Position numbers and translations under genes: made by a program
In this document: positions 6,359-11,685 of the stretch, in pieces
Layout: every line of letters starts with the position of its first letter
Numbering within the stretch: the stretch's first letter is position 1
Assembly (NCBI GenBank): GCA_009929095.1
Contig: SABF01000030.1
Location: 1-11,685, forward strand
Direction of reading: 5' to 3'
DNA length: 11,685 nucleotides
From: Erysipelotrichia bacterium
GTDB lineage: Bacteria; Bacillota_I; Bacilli_A; Erysipelotrichales; Erysipelotrichaceae
Notes under the pieces: model-generated
The model's database searches: none
Seen by the model: only the letters and a program-made list of their open reading frames with translations
Told to the model about the DNA's origin: nothing

Positions 6359-6559
6359 TTAAATATTTATTTCTGGCGGCACGTCAATATCTTCGCCAAC
6401 ATATTTGCCGTTTTTCCTGCGCTGACGAACACATTCAGACAGAAGATATTCAATCTGTCCATTTACTGAGCGAAAATCATCTTCTGCCCAAGCAGCGATC
6501 GCATCATACAGTTTTGGTGAAAGTCTCAGCGGCACCTGTTTTTTGCGATTGTCTTCCAT
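6359..6559 (-). CDS. Arc-like ribbon-helix-helix DNA-binding protein
   Basis: A 66-residue protein with the ribbon-helix-helix layout: a beta strand KQVPLRLS (7-14) that would contact DNA as a dimer, helix A (PKLYDAIAAWAEDD), a turn, and helix B (RSVNGQIEYLLSECVRQRRK), followed by a short acidic tail. The pattern matches Arc/MetJ-type small repressors. The start codon is three bases after the stop of the SPFH gene (tag gta ATG), with only a weak ribosome binding site, so it is probably coupled to that gene. A small Arc-like gene directly behind this type of SPFH gene is an arrangement I recall from other bacteria. It may regulate its own operon; no toxin partner is evident, so an antitoxin role is unsupported. 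Confidence 0.85.
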   Translation of the reverse strand: MEDNRKKQVPLRLSPKLYDAIAAWAEDDFRSVNGQIEYLLSECVRQRRKNGKYVGEDIDVPPEINI

Positions 6560-6562
6560 TAC

Positions 6563-7546
6563 CTAGTACAGACTCCCGGAATTGACGATCGGCTGTGCAT
6601 CATGATTGCCGCACAGAACCACCATGAGATTGGACACCATTGCCGCCTTGCGTTCGGCATCCAGTTCTACCACTTCGTCTTTCTTGAGTTTCTCAAGAGC
6701 CATTTCCACCATTCCAACAGCTCCGTCCACTATCATCTTGCGAGCATCAATAATTGCTGATGCCTGCTGTCTCTGCAGCATAACAGCGGCAATCTCCTGT
6801 GCATAGGCAAGATAAGTAATGCGAGCATCAACAATCTCAATGCCGGCAGATTCTACAGACTTTTGAATCTCTTCCCTGATGCGCTGTGCAACAACACTGC
6901 TGGATCCGCGAAGACTTCCGTCATCTGCCTCCCCATCACCAGTTGTATCGATATTCGGTGCCACATCATACGGATAATTTCTGACAATATTGCGCACCGC
7001 AGTATCGCACATCAGAGAAAGGTACTCTTTGAAGTTATCAACATTGAATACTGCCTTGGCAGTATCGGTCACCTTCCAGGTAACTGCCACACTGATCTCT
7101 ATCGGATTGCCAAGCACATCATTGATCTTCTGACGTGAATTGCTAAGCGTCATTACCTTCAGAGAAATCTTCTTGTTCGTCAGACTAGCCTGACCATTTG
7201 CAAGTTTGACTGTCGGTTTAACATCTCCGCTCTGGCCGAGTTCTGTAGATGCTGCCGGGTTAACGGCAACCACAAATGGATTGACATAGAAGAAGCCATC
7301 GCCCTTCAGAGTACCGATATATTTTCCAAACAGCGTCAGAACCAGTGCTTCCTGCGGTTTCAGTACCTTAAACCCAAAAGCAAAGACCCATTCAAGGCAC
7401 CACCAGATAGCCGGAACTGCAATCATTGGCGCTGAATCCATATTGATGCCAATCACAAATACTACGATTGATGCCAAAAACAATGCAATACACAGAATCA
7501 TCATTGACATGCCATTCTTTTTTCCACTGATTACAATCTCTTTCAT
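6563..7546 (-). CDS. SPFH/band-7 domain membrane protein
   Basis: A 327-residue member of the SPFH (stomatin, prohibitin, flotillin, HflK/C) superfamily, which form oligomers on membranes and organise lipid or protein domains. Two N-terminal hydrophobic segments (15-34 and 39-58) anchor it. The SPFH domain begins at [20 protein letters not shown] (60-79) and includes [20 protein letters not shown] (146-165), [17 protein letters not shown] (211-227) and [20 protein letters not shown] (234-253). A helical tail with [20 protein letters not shown] and the end motif PIVNSGSLY (319-327) identify a distinct bacterial subgroup often found with a small Arc-like gene. ATG 7546 is preferred over GTG 7555, which sits one base after AGGAG. 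It is the first gene of the operon, behind a TTGACA promoter. Confidence 0.92.
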   Translation of the reverse strand: MKEIVISGKKNGMSMMILCIALFLASIVVFVIGINMDSAPMIAVPAIWWCLEWVFAFGFKVLKPQEALVLTLFGKYIGTLKGDGFFYVNPFVVAVNPAASTELGQSGDVKPTVKLANGQASLTNKKISLKVMTLSNSRQKINDVLGNPIEISVAVTWKVTDTAKAVFNVDNFKEYLSLMCDTAVRNIVRNYPYDVAPNIDTTGDGEADDGSLRGSSSVVAQRIREEIQKSVESAGIEIVDARITYLAYAQEIAAVMLQRQQASAIIDARKMIVDGAVGMVEMALEKLKKDEVVELDAERKAAMVSNLMVVLCGNHDAQPIVNSGSLY

Positions 7547-7574
7547 ATAGGTCACACTCCTATTCGTATCTTTG

Positions 7575-7610
7575 TGATATCAATTTAATATCATTGGGCC
7601 GAATTGTCAA
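7575..7610 (-). promoter_or_regulatory. Promoter of the SPFH operon with overlapping inverted repeat
   Basis: On the minus strand a perfect -35 TTGACA (7610-7605) is followed after 17 bases by TAAATT (7587-7582) as -10. The -10 is embedded in a perfect 6-bp inverted repeat, TGATAT-caattta-ATATCA (7575-7593), a plausible operator. The ribosome binding site AGGAG at 7561-7557 lies downstream. Confidence 0.65.
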
Positions 7611-7667
7611 TTGAAATTGAATAAACACAAGCATAAGTGTGACATTGAACGCAAAGTGTATAAAGAA

Positions 7668-8081
7668 ATGATTGGTTTTCTCGAAAAAATCCAAAAGTAA
7701 TTCTGATGTACATGATTTGAATCATACTCATGGAGCAAATCAAATGGTCGTCAGGATTTCAACAGAAGAATACTCAGGCAGGTTTCCTGCTTCCGTCGCA
7801 GACCTTCTGAATGATGCAGATGAGCTTCCTGATACCTGTCCGATCCTAAAGAATCAGAATCCCGATGAATTGATGTGCAATGAGATCATTCATTTCAGCT
7901 TGACACAGATTTAGCGGATACATTCGAATCACAGATACTCAAGGTCGCTGACCAGTTTCATGCGATCGGCTCCGGCGGTATCGCACGAGGATTTGACGGA
8001 AGAGATCTGTATAATCCATATGTTTCATTGCAGATGAATATATCCATAAAGGAGCATCACAGTTTTATTCCAGTGATATAA
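7668..8081 (+). pseudogene. Frameshifted gene of unknown function
   Basis: Two reading frames join into one protein-like sequence. The first frame runs from about 7672 to a TAG at 7912-7914 and encodes VVRISTEEYSGRFPASVADL followed by an acidic stretch ending CNEIIHF. A shift of -1 near 7896 opens a second frame (QLDTDLADTFESQILKVADQ, then HAIGSGGIARGFDGRDLY) that continues to TAA at 8079-8081. A short start, MIGFLEKIQK, at 7668-7700 is in yet another frame, so a second shift may exist near 7690. No ribosome binding site or slippery heptamer was seen, so decay or sequencing error is likelier than programmed frameshifting. I recognise no family. The intact product would be about 135 residues, soluble and acidic. 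It is divergent from the SPFH operon. Confidence 0.6.
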
Positions 8082-8140
8082 ATCCTGCCATGAAAATAAA
8101 TTTTTATAGAATCGCGTGAACAAAAGTTCAGCCAAAATAG

Positions 8141-8193
8141 CTGCAGAGCATAGTGAGACTTGCATGCAGGAATGGTTTCAATTATCTCTGCAG
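8141..8193 (+). repeat. Inverted repeat CTGCAGAG / CTCTGCAG
   Basis: Perfect 8-base arms at 8141-8148 and 8186-8193 are separated by 37 bases. The region 8082-8265 otherwise holds no gene that I can support. The arms could fold in RNA, but there is no T-tract and no known riboswitch core is recognisable. Confidence 0.4.
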
Positions 8194-8265
8194 ATATAGA
8201 GCAGCATTATTTAGTTGTTTTCGTATCATTTTCGGATTTTCGTTGATGAATGCACGGTTAATTGC

Positions 8266-8294
8266 TTGAGGATATCAATTCCAAAGCATAAAAT
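8266..8294 (+). promoter_or_regulatory. Sigma-70-type promoter for the ROK kinase gene
   Basis: TTGAGG (8266-8271), a 17-base spacer and TAAAAT (8289-8294) form a good housekeeping promoter. The predicted transcript would begin near 8301. That places the in-frame ATG at 8297 upstream of the transcript and supports ATG 8330 as the true start. Confidence 0.65.
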
Positions 8295-8329
8295 AAATGC
8301 AGGAATCGTCATCCGGAGGAATGCAGATC

Positions 8330-9238
8330 ATGGAAAAATACCTTGCAGTTGATGTGGGCGGAAGTGCATTGAAATATGCAGTGATTGATGAACAGCTCAA
8401 TTTTGCGGATCATGGAAGTGTACCAATAGATGTATCTGCAAGAGAGAAGACATTTGGAACTATTAGAGAAGTCTTTGAAGCACACGGCAGCGGCTGCGCC
8501 GGCATCGGCATGTCCATCCCCGGATCTATTGATCGCTACAAGGGCTTTGCCTATAGCGGCGGTGCCTTTCTCTGGGTAGATCATGAGCCTTATGCAGAAG
8601 AAGTATCTAATATTCTGAACGGCATTCCCGTCACAATCGTAAATGATGCAAAATCTGCTGCAATGGCAGAAATGGGATATGGAAATCTGCAGGGAATTTC
8701 CAATGGCATTGTACTGGTGCTTGGCACAGGTATCGGCGGTGCAATCATTCTGAATGGCAATCTGATTCAGGGAACACACTTTACCTCCGGCGAATTTTCC
8801 TTTCTGCGCGGTGATGTAGAGGAGCGCAACGGAGATTCTGATAACTTTGCAGTATACAATGGCATTCCCGGTCTTAAGGAAGCGGTCAGAAAAGCTTCCG
8901 GACTGGAAAACATTGACGGTCTGAAAGCATTCAAACTGATTAAGGAAGAACACAACGAACAGGTACTGTTGGGAATTAAAGATTACTGCTATCACCTTGC
9001 GTTCCATATCTACAATCTGCAGGCAGCCCTGGACGTAGAGCGCGTGCTGATTGGAGGCGGCATCTCCAATGAACCGATGTTTCTGCAGCTTGTCCAAGAA
9101 GCAGCAGATAAAAAATTTGACAGTGCGTTCATGCACCTGATCCAGAAACCGGAGATCATGGCCTGCCGCTACCATAATGATGCAAACCTGATTGGTGCTG
9201 TCTACAATTTCCGCGATGTTACCGGAAGAAACATCTGA
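8330..9238 (+). CDS. ROK-family sugar kinase, similar to beta-glucoside kinase
   Basis: A 302-residue cytoplasmic ATP-dependent sugar kinase of the ROK family. The N-terminal phosphate-binding loop is VDVGGSALKYAVID (7-20). The catalytic base is Asp106 in IVNDAKSAAMAE. The second ATP motif is LGTGIGGAIILNG (131-143), followed by the sugar-contacting TSGEFSF (152-158), and the adenosine motif is VLIGGGIS (239-246). The Cys-rich zinc site of glucokinase and NagK-type ROK proteins is absent; shorter zinc-free members include BglK, which phosphorylates beta-glucosides such as cellobiose, so that is the closest guess. GGAGG (8315-8319) lies ten bases before the chosen ATG. No DNA-binding N-terminus is present, so it is a kinase and not a repressor. 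It is a single-gene unit with no sugar transporter nearby in the window. Confidence 0.9.
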   Translation: MEKYLAVDVGGSALKYAVIDEQLNFADHGSVPIDVSAREKTFGTIREVFEAHGSGCAGIGMSIPGSIDRYKGFAYSGGAFLWVDHEPYAEEVSNILNGIPVTIVNDAKSAAMAEMGYGNLQGISNGIVLVLGTGIGGAIILNGNLIQGTHFTSGEFSFLRGDVEERNGDSDNFAVYNGIPGLKEAVRKASGLENIDGLKAFKLIKEEHNEQVLLGIKDYCYHLAFHIYNLQAALDVERVLIGGGISNEPMFLQLVQEAADKKFDSAFMHLIQKPEIMACRYHNDANLIGAVYNFRDVTGRNI

Positions 9239-9251
9239 TTGATTTTGAAAG

Positions 9252-9290
9252 AATGCAGACCTTCATGATCTGCATTTATATATTGATTTA
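9252..9290 (+). terminator. Terminator after the ROK kinase gene
   Basis: AATGCAGA (9252-9259) pairs perfectly with TCTGCATT (9269-9276) around a 9-base loop, followed by an interrupted T-rich stretch up to about 9295. It lies 13 bases after the kinase stop codon. Confidence 0.6.
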
Positions 9291-9364
9291 TTTTTACGCA
9301 GGCGGCATGTCGAAATACCACTGATGCATGCAATCGCATAACCACAGTCACCATGCCATATTAA

Positions 9365-9402
9365 ACACAGACAGCCTTGGCCGGCTGTCTGTGTCATTTT
9401 TA
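9365..9402. terminator. Strong, probably bidirectional terminator between convergent genes
   Basis: ACACAGACAGCC (9365-9376) and GGCTGTCTGTGT (9383-9394) form a perfect 12-bp stem with a 6-base loop. On the plus strand a T-run follows (cattttta); on the minus strand the tail is tttaata. It lies immediately after the stop of the minus-strand membrane protein gene (9400) and backs up the kinase terminator. Confidence 0.85.
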
Positions 9403-11241
9403 TAAATGAAACGTTTCTGATATACATGCGGTTGGGTGATCATCCGTAATTCCGGCACCGCTGTTCGGATGATTTATGGAATGCACTGCGTCAATTCCGA
9501 AGATTGTCAGAAGCACCAGAGCAATCGACAGCAGCACTTTCTGATTGATATGTGCAAATATCAGATCGTTAAGCGGAGCAATCAGATAGATGACGATCAT
9601 GCAGCCGATGCCGAATACCAGTATTCCTTCCGCACAGATACGGCCGTTCAGATTCAGGAAGTAGCCTGTGTAGTCCCACCAGCGCTGACCATAATTTGCC
9701 TGCAGAAACCAGGAAGAACTGTATTCCAGTATTGCACACAAGAGACAGGACCCCAGGAAGGCGGCTACTGGTTTCTCTCTGAAGCGTGACATCAGTATCA
9801 GGCAGATGACTCCGCCCGATCCATAGATCGGAAGCCATGGTCCAAGCATTGTACCGCGATTGACAAATACACCGGACTTCATCAGATATAGGCTTACTTC
9901 CCAAAGCCAGCCAACAAATGAGAATAGGAAGAACATCAGAATAATTGACCGAATGGTATAGCAGCGAAGAAAGAAGACAGAACCCGAAGCTTCGGTTTGT
10001 TTCTTCTTTTCTGAAGCAAGCGGAGACAGACGGGATGGATACTGTTTCAGATCGATGATGTTGCGATCATTTACTGTCTGATACTCCAGACTCTTCATCT
10101 TCTGATACTTGCTCTTTTCAGCAGCATCTCCAAGCCAGATCGAGAGATTTTCAACAAAGAACTTTTTCGCACCGGTCAATTCCACTTTATTCGCAGAAAT
10201 TTTCTCCACGGTATCCATTGTATCTGCATAGTTTTCAATCAGCACTTCATGCGGTGCATATTCAAACAGGTATGTATCATTCAGTTTATCTGAATTAAAA
10301 ATTCCACTGTCTTTGGAAATTCTTCTCAGATCCGTGTAATACTCGGCAAATACGGCCGTGTGATAAGGCTGCAGGAACAGAAATGATGTAACTCCCAGAG
10401 TTACTGCATCAAGCAGATACCAGCCTATGAAAGAAAGATCAAGTTTGAAGCATTCCCACTTATGGCCATTCATCATCTTTCTGGATAATGTGATTGCCTC
10501 ATTAGCCTTCATTTCTGGATTTTCTGCAATGATAAAAGGTACCATGCGATAGGAATAGTATTTCGTAAAGATACCGACTATAGTCAGACTCCAGAGCGTA
10601 CTGTAAATATATCTGACCAGCATCACCCAGGCTGCTTTTATTACTTTATGCACAGATCCCAGATGCATCAGATGCGACAGCGGTACCTTATCATAGGTTC
10701 TGGCTTCTAAAAACATCCTGCTGATAATCACCTCATACAGATTGATCACAAACACCCAGAATCCAAAGTACAGCAGAAGGGATCCGACAATCAGAATGCC
10801 GGAAACGACGTTCTGTGATTTAAAGATTGACATAAGACTCTGAGCAATCTTTATGATCAGTTTACCAGAAAGAAGATTATTCACTGCCGAAGCCAGAACG
10901 CCCTGAGTATGACCAAGCACCTTGCCGGTATCATCTGTTTCTGTCCGGTAGCTTTCCAGACGGGCATTCGCCTTATCCTGGCCGGCTGTCCAGTCACTGC
11001 TGATCATATCCTCAAATACTTCTCCGGCAGTTCCGTCAAGAGAAAGCAGGGAACTGATCAGAGGCAGGTCTGATGTTTCCTGAGCCGTTTCCGAAGATGT
11101 TCCTGTACTGCTGACAGGCGTCGTGGAGAAAATACTCTCACTGTTGAACAGCAGAGTGATCAGACACAGAAACACCAGCAGGATATAATACTTCTTAAGT
11201 ACTATCTTTGCACTGACCTTCAGTTCTTTTCCTGTTCTCAT
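9400..11241 (-). CDS. Fusion membrane protein: DUF975 domain plus CmpB-like (DUF1113) domain
   Basis: A 613-residue integral membrane protein joining two domains usually found separately. The N-terminal part has a membrane segment at 17-33, a long Ser/Thr/Asp-rich loop (34-125), and further segments near 145-170 and 203-225. It ends in the DUF975 signature around 239-277 (AENPEMKANEAITLSRKMMN, then HKWECFKLDLSFIGWYLL). A charged linker (about 300-425) leads to a C-terminal unit with segments near 428-450, 470-485, 492-510 and 535-557. It carries GWLWEV (444-449), NRGTMLGPWLPIYGSGG (461-477) and WWDYTGYFLNLNGRICAEG (521-539), the marks of the family labelled putative ABC transporter type IV/CmpB. 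Neither domain has a proven function and no ATPase is encoded nearby. The start is firm: AAGGAG lies six bases upstream and the ATG overlaps the upstream stop by four bases. Confidence 0.85.
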   Translation of the reverse strand: MRTGKELKVSAKIVLKKYYILLVFLCLITLLFNSESIFSTTPVSSTGTSSETAQETSDLPLISSLLSLDGTAGEVFEDMISSDWTAGQDKANARLESYRTETDDTGKVLGHTQGVLASAVNNLLSGKLIIKIAQSLMSIFKSQNVVSGILIVGSLLLYFGFWVFVINLYEVIISRMFLEARTYDKVPLSHLMHLGSVHKVIKAAWVMLVRYIYSTLWSLTIVGIFTKYYSYRMVPFIIAENPEMKANEAITLSRKMMNGHKWECFKLDLSFIGWYLLDAVTLGVTSFLFLQPYHTAVFAEYYTDLRRISKDSGIFNSDKLNDTYLFEYAPHEVLIENYADTMDTVEKISANKVELTGAKKFFVENLSIWLGDAAEKSKYQKMKSLEYQTVNDRNIIDLKQYPSRLSPLASEKKKQTEASGSVFFLRCYTIRSIILMFFLFSFVGWLWEVSLYLMKSGVFVNRGTMLGPWLPIYGSGGVICLILMSRFREKPVAAFLGSCLLCAILEYSSSWFLQANYGQRWWDYTGYFLNLNGRICAEGILVFGIGCMIVIYLIAPLNDLIFAHINQKVLLSIALVLLTIFGIDAVHSINHPNSGAGITDDHPTACISETFHL

Positions 11242-11685
11242 GATTGCTCCTTGAATGTCAGATTGACAACGGTTATCTCACTATCGGTTCCGACGCGAAT
11301 CGGCGGGCCATAGTAGCCAATTCCTGAGGTAACAATCGATGTAATTCCATCTGTTATCTTCATTCCATATCCATTCTCATTAAAGAACGGCACTGCCAGA
11401 TTTCCTGGGAAGATCTGTCCGTTATGCGTATGACCGCACAGTGCAAGATCTGCGCCGCTGTTTGCAAGCTGTTTAAACTCCCAAGGCTCATGCTCCAAAA
11501 CGATGATCGGCTTTGATGTATCACAGTTCTGCAGAAGTTCATCTGCTTTCAGACGATTGTCCGTCCCATCTCCGGCACGTTCTCCATCTATGCGTCCTGC
11601 AATCTGCACGCCCGCCACATGAACTGTTTCATCACTTAGCAGTGTGATCCCCGAAGCAGAAATGAATAAGAGTATTGATGATGCC
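11238..11685 (-). CDS. Calcineurin-like metallophosphoesterase, C-terminal part (YkuE/YaeI type, runs off right edge)
   Basis: The last 148 residues of a metal-dependent phosphoesterase; the frame is open to the window edge, so the start is outside. It shows the hydrophobic lead into LLSDETVHVAGVQIAGRID, the metal-site motif LEHEPWEF (His65 of the visible part), the metal-binding GHTHNGQ (84-90), and the ending SGIGYYGPPIRVGTDSEITV (120-139) typical of YkuE/YaeI-like enzymes. Family members use two metal ions to cleave phosphoesters; some act on membrane phospholipids such as lipid A precursors in Gram-negatives, and are membrane- or surface-associated. The N-terminal DxH metal motif is not visible. 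A GTG at 11618 is in frame but would cut the fold. The stop overlaps the next ATG by four bases, so the two genes form an operon. Confidence 0.9.
   Translation of the reverse strand, partial: ASSILLFISASGITLLSDETVHVAGVQIAGRIDGERAGDGTDNRLKADELLQNCDTSKPIIVLEHEPWEFKQLANSGADLALCGHTHNGQIFPGNLAVPFFNENGYGMKITDGITSIVTSGIGYYGPPIRVGTDSEITVVNLTFKEQS

Noticed and set aside
6359..6559. Toxin-antitoxin module based on the Arc-like protein
   Set aside because: Neither flanking gene resembles a toxin: one side is a 327-residue SPFH protein, the other a three-helix membrane protein.
6064..6585. Open frame of 173 codons on the plus strand
   Set aside because: It runs across three tightly spaced minus-strand genes that have ribosome binding sites and coherent protein features; the plus translation has no motif.
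7896..7914. Programmed -1 frameshift at the join of the two frames
   Set aside because: No slippery heptamer, internal Shine-Dalgarno or downstream stem was seen, so a mutation or sequencing error is simpler.
8309..9175. Open frame of 288 codons on the minus strand
   Set aside because: It lies antisense to the ROK kinase, whose motifs (phosphate loop, catalytic Asp, ATP motifs) are unmistakable. The antisense translation is rich in Cys, His and Phe with no recognisable motif.

Overview
The window looks like chromosomal DNA of a low-to-moderate GC Gram-positive anaerobe (Bacillota). Supporting signs are strong purine-rich ribosome binding sites, TTGACA-type and extended -10 promoters, a CsoR/CopA copper module, a thioredoxin-reductase-like flavoprotein of the type seen in clostridia, and a DUF975 membrane protein. 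Erysipelotrichia or a related clostridial lineage is my guess from overall gene flavour; nothing in the window proves it. No tRNA, rRNA, CRISPR array, insertion sequence or phage gene was seen.

Layout. 1-1317 (minus): csoR then copA, a copper-sensing repressor and a copper-exporting P-type ATPase that runs off the left edge, with a CsoR operator inside the promoter. 1373-1896: about 520 bases without a convincing gene, holding a short tandem repeat and possible gene debris. 1933-2712 (minus): a ZIP/GufA-type metal transporter. 2912-5446 (plus): a redox cluster of an iron-dependent alcohol/aldehyde reductase (YqhD/BDH type), a thioredoxin-reductase-like flavoprotein and a flavodoxin, ended by a strong terminator. 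5570-7546 (minus): a four-gene operon of SPFH/band-7 membrane protein, ribbon-helix-helix DNA-binding protein, three-helix membrane protein and an uncharacterised helical protein. 7668-8081 (plus): a frameshifted gene of unknown function. 8330-9238 (plus): a ROK-family sugar kinase close to beta-glucoside kinases. 9400-11685 (minus): a DUF975/CmpB-like fusion membrane protein, translationally coupled to a YkuE/YaeI-type metallophosphoesterase that runs off the right edge.

How the genes work together. CsoR senses Cu(I) and releases the promoter so CopA can export copper. The flavoprotein keeps the CATC active site and FAD motifs of thioredoxin reductase but lacks a recognisable NADPH-binding signature. 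This matches ferredoxin-linked flavin thioredoxin reductases, and the adjacent flavodoxin is a natural candidate electron donor. The SPFH operon is a plausible membrane-organisation or envelope-stress unit, and its small DNA-binding protein may control it through an inverted repeat over the promoter.

Most gene functions here are family-level assignments. The best leads for new biology are the flavodoxin/atypical reductase pair and the SPFH operon.
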